Source: Neelides folsomi (lineage: Eukaryota; Arthropoda; Collembola; Neelipleona; Neelidae). Taken from it: a stretch of DNA of 64,000 nt. The notes under the pieces were generated by a model, which was given only the letters and a program-made list of their open reading frames with translations, was not told where the DNA came from and did no database searches. The position numbers and the translations under genes were made by a program. Below, one piece after another: positions 49,501 to 59,837 of the stretch. Position 1 is the first letter of the stretch; every line of letters starts with the position of its first letter. Where the stretch lies: positions 87,076-151,075 of the forward strand of contig JAQGBZ010000139.1 in the NCBI GenBank assembly GCA_034687125.1, written 5' to 3'.

Positions 49501-50167
49501 TAAACCAGCAGTTCCCCCAGCACCTGTAGTATCTTCTCAGATGGAAGTTCCAGAAGTTGATCAGAATTTTGCCGATTTCGCCCAATTTGATGCGGTGAGA
49601 TTTTTTCCATTTGGTTTTTGTATTATGCTTTGCAATGCTTGAAATTTAATTATTTTAGAAATATTGTAGATTGATTTCTTATTGATTTCTAGATCAATTC
49701 TCACAGATGTATTGTAATATAAATAAGCCTTCTTTTGCTTCTTTTCAATCTTTTCTAATTGATCATGGTGTTTGGAAATATAATTCAACTAACATGTGGA
49801 TTTTTTCTCTGGGGGTTTCAGGCATTTAATTAACTTTGATTTACACTGGGCGTGGTAGTCAAATAGCTGATTTTTTTACACAATAATTTCATTTCTTTTC
49901 TTTTTGTTCTTTTTTTGTGGGGGTGCGTAGTTTGGGAGTTCTGGAAGCCCAATGACGAGTTTTAGCGCCAACTTTTCCGCCAACTTCAGCAATGGGAACC
50001 CGAAGAAGTCGCCGAATAAGAGTTTACAGAATAATAATTTAAATAAGAATAATAACAAAAACGATCAGAGCCATTTGGCCCGACTCGGCCTCGACTTTAC
50101 GGAAGATCCCTTCAAGAACTACCGCTACGACTACTTCCAAGGGAGTGAAAACGACCCTTTCAAATAA
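46597..50167 (+). CDS. Eps-15: Eps15, EH-domain endocytic adaptor
   Basis: Exons: 46597-46641, 46692-46826, 47226-47369, 47455-47872, 47954-48024, 48114-48233, 48346-49177, 49281-49406, 49500-49594, 49931-50167. They total 2223 nt, 740 residues. Eps15 is a clathrin-coat scaffold; its EH domains bind NPF motifs and its tail binds AP-2. EH1 (about residues 12-105) starts [22 protein letters not shown]2 (about 140-230) and EH3 (about 228-311) carry full EF-hand loops ([26 protein letters not shown]), while that of EH1 is degenerate. A coiled coil covers about residues 325-490. The tail has DPF motifs ([31 protein letters not shown]) and Pro-rich stretches. I see no ubiquitin-interacting motif at the end. 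The first intron is only 50 nt. AATAAA overlaps the stop codon (50166-50171). Confidence 0.92.
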
Positions 50168-51309
50168 TAAACTTAATCAATAATTAAATAAGTAATAATT
50201 AAATATATGCAAGAAACCTCCACGTTTGCTATACGTTTACGTAAAGACTCCCGAGATGACGAAGAATCAGACACACCACATACATATGAATCCACACTCG
50301 TCACAATAAAAGAAACACATAGAGAGAAATTGATTAGTTTATTATATTTAGAGATTATTTTTAAAATTATTTATACAAGAAAAGAGTTTCACGTTATTAA
50401 ATTGTTACAATATGTCTTGAGCGTTATATTTACAACCTTCTCAAACTAAGTCTCTCATCAATGAAAAATATTTAAGATGAATTTAACGAAGACCTTCACA
50501 ATTATAAGTATCATGTGTATGTACTCTTATTACCTCTGTCTCGAAAATTTTAAAAGTAAGTTGAGTTGAACTCTTATGAGGAACGAAGGAGAAGGAGGAT
50601 GAGGAACGAAGAACAAAAAAAGAATCATTCAATCGTAAAAAGAAACTGTAATAAAATACATTATTATTAGATTTGGAACAATGCTAATAAAACACGGTTA
50701 ATTTTTAATTAATTGAAACAACAACAATGGAATAATCGAAAGAAGAATACAATCTTAATTACATTTATGAATTTATGTACGTCGTACAACCAGTCGTTAA
50801 ACATTTCATCAATAAATTTAATGCCATTTTGAAACAACAGTTTCTTTTATACATCGTTACATCATATATCTCATACTACAAACTTCATTGTTAAATTATG
50901 ATTTGTAAAATGAAACTTCGTAATATCGTAATAATTATTACAATATTTTTAAATTATTTAATTCCAAAATAGGTAGACAGTTTATTGAAAACGCCCTTTT
51001 CCCATTTAGATTTGTGTTTAAAGCTATAAGCATATATCCATAAAAATGTATACAAAGTATGCAAAATGATTTAAACCATTTGGGAGCGAAACTAGAGAGA
51101 GATTTGCTAGCGAGGGAAAAGAAAACGGAAAACGCATTTTCACTTTTTTCATTCATCTTATCTTCCTCAAGTTATCATCTTATTCATGATGAATAAACTC
51201 AAATAAAAGGTCAACTGATCCCAATTCCAATTCAATCATTTTAAACTCTCAATTAAGACAAAATTGTTTCACAAGTTTTAATTAGCCGTGATCAATTTCT
51301 TAATTTACA
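50168..51309. other. Intergenic AT-rich DNA
   Basis: This stretch holds the Eps15 3' UTR and the upstream flank of the HAUS1-like gene. The open frame at 50207-50449 is probably chance. Nothing else is recognised. Confidence 0.5.
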
Positions 51310-52596
51310 ATGTCATCGGTTTTCGACATGGAGTAAGTTTTTATTCTGTTTTTATTTTACTTTTATTATCAGAATTCTTATTTTGAATATAAGCGAGGAA
51401 TGTTTATAGTTTTAATAGAATAGTTTATTAGTTAAGTAAATTATCGGTATTTTATATCTGACAATTCTTGTGGCACTATACTTTTATAATATAGTAAAAA
51501 TTTAATTTTGTATGGGATAATAACATTTTTTATAAATAACATGCTATTTATACCACAATTATACCTATTATTTAAGCAAAGTTTTAATTTAAATGATTTT
51601 ACAAATAGATCTCTCGATGAAGCTTTAGAAGCCGAATTATTTGACTTAGATGATGAGGAAACCAACATTCCGTCCGATCGTACAAGACTCATTGACCAAA
51701 TTAATGAATTTGAAAGAACAAAAGACATTCGGATGAACCAATTCCTTGACCTTATACAACACGATGCCGATTTTATCTCCACCCTCGTGGATAAAAATCA
51801 ATCGCTGAATTCGCTAATTGGAATCTTTGCTCATCTTCATCCTCAATCCCTTAAAATCGAGGACATTCAATGGTGTCAACGATATTTTGATGCTCGTATT
51901 GTGCTTAAGGAAGGAAAAGAACTGGGATTTATCCGATCACTCGCAACAATGCAATCATTGCGAAATGAATTAGCTGAGCATAAAGAAGTAAGTTGTAAAA
52001 GAAATAACATCCTATTTAAGATTCATGGTTCTTAATCTGTATTATAGAGAATATACCATATATAAGTACTTAATATTTGTATTTAATCATTTCAGAAATT
52101 AAAACAAGATATCAAGAGAGTTAAGAAAGAAATAGAAGAGTTGAAAAAATCGTCCCTTGAGCTTATAAGCAAGAGTTTACAAACAACAAAAGCTGTTCGA
52201 GTGAGCTTATTTAAAAATATTTTTATATACTGATATATTTTATATTAATAAATTGATCTTTATAAAATATTCAGCAGAATTAACAGCTGTTGAAAACCAT
52301 AAAAATCCATGTTTATTGATTTCTAATCCAATTAATTTTTATAGAGAGAAGAAGTCGAAAAAGCTAAAGAGAACCAGAAAGAATTAAAGGACGCTGTTGA
52401 TTTGATTGAAAGGTCGTCGAAAGATTTTGAAAAAATTAAAGGCGAGATGAAGACAATTAAAAGCAAATGTGAAAGGTACCTTAAATTGCCTCCAAATTAT
52501 CTTGATGCTAAAAAGAACCTCGAAGAGAAATACGAAATGAACGAAAAGCTGGCCCTTGAAATTGCTGATCAACAACTCTTTGAATTTAGTAATTAG
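51310..52596 (+). CDS. HAUS1: HAUS1-like augmin coiled-coil subunit
   Basis: Exons 51310-51332, 51609-51987, 52096-52200 and 52345-52596 encode 252 residues (human HAUS1 is 278). Augmin (HAUS) recruits gamma-tubulin to spindle microtubules to branch new ones. The protein is mostly helical: an acidic N-terminus (SLDEALEAELFDLDDEE), then long coiled coils (KLKQDIKRVKKEIEELKKSS onward). The C-terminal segment CERYLKLPPNYLDAKKNLEE resembles the end of HAUS1 (ESYLDLMPNPSLAQVKIEEA) in spacing and key residues. FISTLVDKNQSLNSLIGIF matches the middle LVDSAVALETKDTSLASFI region more loosely. Coiled-coil proteins align easily by chance, so I call this probable only. Exon 1 is short: seven codons plus two bases. 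Confidence 0.6.
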
Positions 52597-52609
52597 AATT
52601 CTCGTTAAT

Positions 52610-52615
52610 AATAAA
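52610..52615 (+). terminator. Polyadenylation signal of the HAUS1-like gene
   Basis: AATAAA occurs 13 nt after the TAG of the HAUS1-like gene. Only 291 bases separate this gene from the stop codon of the convergent carboxylesterase gene. Confidence 0.45.
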
Positions 52616-52887
52616 ATATTAACATACATACCTAAATACCTTTAATATGTGCCTTTAATACATGTATTGTATCATTATTAAATACTAACTGTAAAATAGT
52701 AATCTGTTATTCTATCATATAATAAGATATTTTTGTATGATTCTTTTTTAATATAAGAATTCCAATTGAAGATAAAAGCGCAGTAAATCATTTTATTTCC
52801 CATTTGATAGCTTAAGTTTGGCTCTCCTCGGTGTACCTAATTTCACAGCAATTATAGAGGTTTTCTTTTATAATTTAAAATTGTATT

Positions 52888-55306
52888 TTACAAGGTGACT
52901 CTCTGTCTTGTCCTATGTCGATGGAGTAGAATTCCAAGTAAGATGGCCACAGCCAGAGTGATAATGAACAAGGCAAGAAAGATGTAGAAGAGAAGTGGGA
53001 AGATTTGTAGGCCTTCAACTTGATCTCCGAGTTCTTTCACAAGTCCAATTCCTCTTTCCCAAAACAAATTCTCCTGTAATTAAAATATTATGTAGAAACA
53101 TTTATTTAGTTTAAAAATCTCCATTTATAAGTTTTATAATTTAATTGTGTGATTTGCGAATTTAACCCCTTTGCGAAATTCTGTTGGTTGAGAGAGCGGA
53201 GGTAACGAAATATTGTAATACGGAACAATTCCATCATTCGCTTTTGGCCATTGCGGGTATGAAGGTAATAATGCCAAGGCTTGTCTGGGAGTTCCATGTC
53301 CAGCAAAACCAGTAATAAGCCTTGTGAAGGTGTCGCTCACTCGTTCATCAGGAGGTGTCAAACGCTCATGGATATTTGAACTCAATTGGGCCATTGGTTC
53401 AAAAGCGTAGAACATATCTTCAGCGTGGGGAACTCCGGTTGAGAGAATTCGAGGTGCTTGAGGAAGTTTCCATTCTACTGATCGCATGATTTGAGGAGAT
53501 CTTGGACCTTTGTGACTAAAGACATAGGCAAAAGTGTCAGCTGAAGATGTTTTACTTAAAGCTTCAGCAGTTTCCCGACCACAACTATTGAACATTGCGT
53601 CCCCAAACATCTAAAAATCCATTAGTTTATTTTTTAATTTTTGGTTTAATTTTAATATTTCATTTATTTAGTAAATGTTGATATAATATATATATAGGCA
53701 AACCTCAGAAAGTGCATTGGCAATTTCAGCAGTTCCATTTTCAAAATCAAGCCCTGTGAAATATTGTCGGTAAACGGCTTCAACTTCAGCACCACTGATT
53801 GTCCCAAATATTGCTTCCAAAATTTGTGGAAGCGTCTCTTGTCGAAATATTGTTTCATCTTTTAAGCCAGCAGAGTTTTCTGCCTAATAAATAAATCTCG
53901 TTTTATGAGCTCCAACATTTGACAGTTAATAGGCTGACTTTAATATTTTTGTTTATTTATAAAAAATTGATTATTTAAGCATTACTTGATAAGCTACGAG
54001 CGGCATAACTCCTTCAGCTGAAGTTAATCCACTCATAACTGGGACTTGTGCAAACGCTCCTGCTTTAGTTAAAGCTCTTGGATCTGCAGGAAGGAAAGGG
54101 TCAAGTCGAGATGAATCCACAACCGGAGCAAAGGAGATGGGAAGAACCCAAAATGAGTAAAGTGATTCTTGAATTTCCACAAGGTCCTGTGCTTCTCTCG
54201 TCCTCAAACACTCACTCAAATCCCCCACAGAACATCCTGCGATTTCCGCCACCTACACAATAAAAAAAAACTTGTCATTAAATATGTCAACTCTATCAAT
54301 TTGTCAAAAATGGAAAAAAATGAAAAAATAAGGACTTTTTCCGCCACAGCCACAGGATTCTTTTGAATGCTCCATGGACAAAATGCTGAGCCTGAGCTTA
54401 AAATTGCTCCTGAGAAAAGTCCACGATCTCCCTCTCGACTATGCGGAGACAAAAGGAGAAGATGAGCCAAAGCAGCTCCAGCCGAATGACCCCAAATTGT
54501 AACACGTTCCGGATTCCCGCCGAAACCGCGAATATACCTATAATGCAATTATTTTAGAATTTCCTATGTATATTATGTTTATGTACATACACTTGTTATT
54601 GTATTTTACCTTTTAACCCATCTGAGAGCCACAGTTACATCAAGAGCTCCATAATTCCCTGGAAGATCTTCATCATCCGCTGAAAGAAAGCCCAACATCC
54701 CTAATCTGTAGTTGATTGTCACAAGGACGACATCTTGTCTTAGAAGTCTTCTTGGTCCCATTCGACTTCCTGATCCATACGAAAAACCTCCAGGGTGGAT
54801 ATAAAAAATAACAGGGAGCAAAGATCTTGCTGCACTTCTTCCCGTCCCTGGCACTGTTGGGCTGAACACATTGAGTGTGAGACAATCTTCGGATCCTTCA
54901 ATTCTCCCCGTTTCTCTGTTCTTCTGTGGACATGGAGGACCTTCTCTCGAAGCTGTCACCGTTCCTCGAGCTTCCATTAATTCTGGTTCCTGGAACAGTT
55001 ACAAAACAAAGAATTAACAAAGGGTGTAAAAATTCTAAAAAACCAATTTTAAAAAAGTTAATTTTTGACAATTTTATAGTCAAATAAAAAAACCTTCCAT
55101 CTCCTCGGGCCAATTGGAGGTTGAGCGTAAGGAATTCCTCTAAACGAATAAATTGTTTTTTGGGGGGTCGTGTCGAGAGTTTCTCTCATTCCCAAGTAAA
55201 TTGCCTCAGGAGTGCTCAAGGTGATTCGGGGGTCAATGCGGGGGTCAAGTTGACCCGCCGCGAGATTAAAAATAAAAGAACAGAGGAGGAGGATCAAGGC
55301 GGGCAT
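52888..55306 (-). CDS. Membrane-anchored type-B carboxylesterase
   Basis: Exons in transcription order: 55094-55306, 54610-54989, 54336-54537, 53986-54252, 53704-53883, 53167-53610, 52888-53073. They total 1872 nt, 623 residues. A signal peptide (MPALILLLCSFIFNLAAG) leads into an alpha/beta-hydrolase of the carboxylesterase B family. Signatures are FRGIPYAQPPIGPRRWK, SEDCLTLNVFSP, oxyanion loop YIHPGGFSYGSG, nucleophile elbow GHSAG (GESAG is commoner), acid region GLTSAEGV and catalytic His in GVPHAEDMFYAF. The triad therefore looks intact and the protein probably hydrolyses esters, unlike neuroligins. A hydrophobic helix near the end (FPLLFYIFLALFIITLAVAI) and a short basic tail make it a type I membrane protein. 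Exon 3 may instead end 12 nt earlier, because GTGGCGGAAA occurs at both the donor and the acceptor; the frame is kept either way. Confidence 0.88.
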
Positions 55307-57423
55307 TATTGTATTAAATGATGGGTTTAAGAGCCGTCGTTGTTGGAGTCCCTCCAACCTCCTTCCGATTCTCTTAGAGAAGAATGAGGAAATGAAGGGA
55401 AGACGACGGAACAACCAACACCCGCGTATCAATTCACCCGACCGACCCACCCGACGACCCACCTCTATAACTCCCAACACCCAACCCTTAACTTTCCTGT
55501 GGAGAAAAACATGAGCCAGAAAGATCATAGGGAAAGATTCAAACACTTTCATTTACATAACATAGTTTGTATGAGGGTCTATGTAAGTCTGTAAGTATTC
55601 GCTACTCACTTGTGCATCAAAATTCTTATTCTTGAGAGTTCGAGTGTTAAGTGTTGATGATGCGAGTGGTTGGTTGTAGTGAGAATTGAAGAAGCTCCTA
55701 AGTACTTCTCTCAGTAAGTCAGTCAATAGTTATGAGTTTATGAGAGTTGAAAAAATGATAAGTATATGTGGACATTTCTCCTTTTTCATTCGAGTGGTGA
55801 ATGAAAGCAGATGTTTCCCATATGCATCCTTTACAACATGTATATTTATAAATATGATACGGCCGAGGTGTTTGGTGCCGCTGGCCAACGGCCAGATTTC
55901 CGCCTTTATAATTAAACCGAGACTCGCGTTGCTCCGAAAATTAAGGAGACATATTCCGACTCGACTCTCATTTTCAATGAAAAATACTTAATAGACAATT
56001 CACGAACTATGAATATAAAAAAAGTGTTCATAGTGTTTTATAAGTATTTAAGTATTTGTACTTATGTCTATTTACCTTGCTCATGAACGTATATTTTGTA
56101 TTTTTATATAAATGTAATATCATGATTTTCCATTAACCACCAAGCCAGTGCCACTCCCATATTATCACTGAACTCATGACTCGATTTAAACGTGTGGTTT
56201 TGGAATGTTCCATGAATACAAAATGAGAATTTCTTTTCAATTTATGAACCTCCACTTCACTCCTCCTCTTATAAATGGGCATTCTTAGGAAGGCTATGAA
56301 CACTTAACTCCGATTTATTTCTTCTTCATGCTATGCCTGGAGTTTATGGACTATGGAGTTTTATAAGTCAATGGAGCAGAGTCTTTTTTGCCCAGCCTCT
56401 TTTCACATTAAAATTCCACTATTGTCATTGTATGCAAAATCTTACGCGGCCCACGCCTCATTGTTATGTAATATTTACTTTATGATTATGATCAAGATGA
56501 TTAATTTGAAATGATATCAAATAGAACACTTGAATCATAAAATTGGGGATTGACCACCAAATAATAATATTAAGTAGACTACAAAAAGGTGTCTCAGAAT
56601 CAGTCAGATTCATAAAACATTAATGCATTTATTAGTTAATGTGAGATTGTAAGATATACGATATATTTTTAATAATATGGTACATATTAGACATTAAAAA
56701 AAGAATATGTGAGATATTGACTGTTGACATGTTGAACGTCATTTCAATTTTCAGCTTCATTGCCCTTGTACCATTTCGACGTCAAATGAAAGTCAATTTT
56801 TCATTTAATATATTTATGGATTTCTCAATCTACTTATACATCCAACAGATTTCAAGTATTCGAATATGTGTAGGTATTTGTATTTTGTATGTACAGAATT
56901 TTCATCAAGTCCCAGTTTTCATAATATTGAATATTTTCATTGAATGAAATTCGAAGAAATTATGGATTTCTCTAATCAAAACTCTCGTCTCCTTTCTGTT
57001 TCAATTAAATCGGTTTGGTTTTGAAACTTTGACTCTCATTTGTCTCTCAAAGGAACGACAATTTCCCATACAATATGTGTCAAAGACATAATGTGTATTA
57101 TGAATAATTTCAACTATGTTTGCAAGAGAAAGAGAAACGAAAGGAAATGAATGGACTTGAATTAGAAATGAGATCTTTTGTTCAGGAACTGTATATATTT
57201 TGAAGGCATTCTCCATTCCTAATTGCACTTCTAATTCCTCATTACGACAATTGGGTATTCCCTAATTTCATCTTCTGAATACATTCTACAAACTTTAACT
57301 TCATTCATTCAGTTTGTAAAACATCCGTGTCGTTCTAAGTAAAATAAAATTCTTTTTTTAAAGAATACCTTTTAAATATTATTAGAATTTTTCCTCAGAA
57401 AACAATAATCAGGCAAATTAGAA
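55307..57423. other. Divergent intergenic region, esterase and lectin promoters
   Basis: This gap lies head to head between the carboxylesterase (-) and the C-type lectin (+). A less AT-rich 5' UTR-like patch extends to about 55550 beside the esterase. The rest is AT-rich. No coding exon is supported. Confidence 0.5.
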
Positions 57424-59020
57424 ATGTATTTTAAAACATTACAATATTTGGTGTTATTTATAAATCTACGTTTATCAATTGGAGAATTTGTCAACGATGA
57501 ACCCGTGAGAATGAAGCAAAATAAAATATTAAACCGTCCAGCTCCGACAAGACCGCCGTATCAGAACAACAACCAAAATTTCAATAATAAAAATGGAGAT
57601 TATCATACGTCTTGGGTTCAAGGGAGCGAAGCACAACCAGTGAAACAACCACATCCGAGCATTTCAGATGTTGACATGCAATTGTTGGCTGCAATGGAAA
57701 AGATTGTGGCTCGGTTGGACAAACTCGATTCTCGGGTCACAAGATTGGAGAACATGGTCCTCGCCTTCAATCCAAATAAAATAATCAAAGATAAAAATTA
57801 TGAAAAAGGTAATGTGCAATTATCCGAATGCAATGCAATGCAATAATTATTATTAAAGCATTTTAAATTAATTAGTTAATAGTTTGATAGGTCATAATTT
57901 GTATTTGATAAGAATATTGAATAGAGGTACTGGTTTATTTCTCAAGCCTGACACACCCTTATAATTTAAAATGTCGTTTATTTCCAAAATTAATCTCATA
58001 ACCACTAGGAATAAACCCGAATACAGGTCGTTGTGTTTTATTATAATATACTAAGTAATAATGTACCAATACTTATAGTTAATTCGCACTGGGAACAAGC
58101 GTGAGTTTTAATCGAATTATTTAAAATGCTTAAGCGGGGCTTATATGGTAACGTGCACAAGCGTTACCTGAGCCCCACATATGCATATTTAAGCGGTTAG
58201 TTCAAACTCACGCGTGTTCGGAGCTCGAATCTACTATAATAATACTGAATACAATAACAATTAATTATTTATTTACCAGGATAGAATTTAATAGTGTTTA
58301 TTTGTATTATTTATTTAAATTTAAGTTTAGTGTATTTACAAATATTTATTGTATTATTATAAAGGTAACGACAATGAAAGGTTAAAAATTATTAAATTGT
58401 ACCATAGAAATGTCACTTTCCAATTTTAAATTCTAAGGGTGGATCAGGCTTGAGAAATAAATCAGTAATATCGTTAAACTTTAATAGGAAGCTGTCCCGG
58501 GAACTTTACCAAGATCGATGGAATCAAAGGGAAATGTTTCTACGCAAGCAGTTTGTCTTCAGCAGGAGGTCGACCGCAAAATCTTTATGATTGGAAAACT
58601 GCAACAACGGAGTGCAATCGCCTTGGTGGACGTTTAGCTGAGATTTTATCTTATGGAGAATTCCACAGAATCTCCAATTTCCTCTCGCAATTCTCATCAG
58701 CTCGAACCCAAGTAACTCCGGATTTATGGACGGGAGGACTCAACCCGGGTCTTATATGGATTTGGGCGGAATCAGGACAGCAAGTTGAACAAGATCGGAG
58801 ATTCTGGAATGAAAATGACAATTCCAGTTCTGCACCTGGATGTCTCAAACTTGCTCATTCTGTTCGATTCTCCTCTTTTTACTTTAAAAGTGCTCCTTGT
58901 TCTCAATCTCTCAATTTCCTATGTGAGGTCATTGACAATAATGTGGCTAGGGCTTTGGCACTTTTCGAAGAAGAGTTGTTCACTCAAAACAATACTTCTT
59001 CAGTCGTTGATGATTTATAA
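57424..59020 (+). CDS. Secreted C-type lectin-domain protein
   Basis: Two exons, 57424-57808 and 58488-59020, encode 305 residues. A signal peptide (QYLVLFINLRLSIGE) is followed by an Asn/Pro-rich linker and a predicted coiled coil (MEKIVARLDKLDSRVTRLEN), which suggests oligomers. The C-type lectin domain (about residues 130-280) shows KCFYASS, WKTATTECNRLGGRLAEI, LWTGGLNPG, WIWAESGQQV, GCLKL and FLCEV with the expected cysteines. The usual calcium and sugar ligands (EPN or QPD, then WND) are not evident; SFYFKSAPC stands where WND would be. Calcium-dependent sugar binding is therefore doubtful. Family members act in innate immunity, adhesion or cuticle. A 536-bp MITE fills most of the only intron. 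Confidence 0.8.
57930..58465. mobile_element. MITE-like element with ~43-bp terminal inverted repeats
   Basis: A 536-bp non-coding element is flanked by TA on both sides. Its ends match as inverted repeats over about 43 bp with four or so mismatches; the shared core is TTTATTTCTCAAGCCTGA. Near the centre (about 58095-58225) lies a second, imperfect palindrome with GAACAAGCGTGAGTTT facing AAACTCACGCGTGTTC. It sits inside the lectin intron and ends 22 nt before the acceptor. No transposase is encoded, so movement would need an enzyme from elsewhere. Confidence 0.8.
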
Positions 59021-59837
59021 GAAAATGCAAACATTTTTTTAAATCCAATTAAACAGTTTTTTTATCGATTTTTATAAGAATTGTCTTTATATCTGTATAG
59101 GTATATACAAAAAATGTTTTTGCCTCCATTCATGTTATTTTATACCTTTTATATTTTATTGAAAATGGGTGGCCCTTACTGGTCTAAATGAGTAGTATCG
59201 TATTTTGTAATTTTGTAATACGAGAACAGTCCCAGAAAACAACAATAACATATTTTATTGAATAATACTTTAAAATCTAGTTTTAATTTAATTTTAATAA
59301 AATACCGTCTAAATTATATCATCCATACTCTTTGAAGCATTTGATAATGTAAATAAAAGTATTTATAATTCAAAATATAGCTCTACTTTTTAAACTTCCA
59401 TCAACTATATAAAATATAATATTATATTAAAAAGAATATTTAAATTTAATATACTTGCCGTCGAGTTATATAGATCAGTTCCATTGAAAATGAAAGCAAA
59501 TTATGAAATATGCAATGCAAATTATACAAAGCAAAGCTTAAAATCCATAAAGCAAGCCGTCAAAAAACATTCTCATATATCTGAAAAGGGAGTCGGGCCT
59601 AGAAGCTGAACCAAGGAGTTCGAAGTTCCGGGAAAAGAAACGCCAGGATTCTTTTCCATCCTCACTTTTAATTTCCTCGCCCCCGAAATTGGTCGAGTTT
59701 TAATTAGTCGTTTAACTCTCCAAACAACCTCACGACCGCCATAAGGTGACCCACACATTTAATTGACTCTTTGATCTCGCTATTTATTCATTTATCTGCC
59801 CACTCTCTCCCTCCCTCCCGGACTTGACTCAACCTTC
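59021..59837. other. Short intergenic region before ATRX
   Basis: AT-rich up to about 59560, then a less AT-rich patch (59575-59835) with C/T-rich runs just before the ATRX start. This probably holds the ATRX promoter and 5' UTR. No exon is supported. Confidence 0.5.

Noticed and set aside
31374-59020. The two MITEs as intron-creating elements (introners)
   Set aside because: Neither element coincides with the splice sites: each is flanked by its own TA duplication and lies 21-22 nt or more inside a pre-existing intron.
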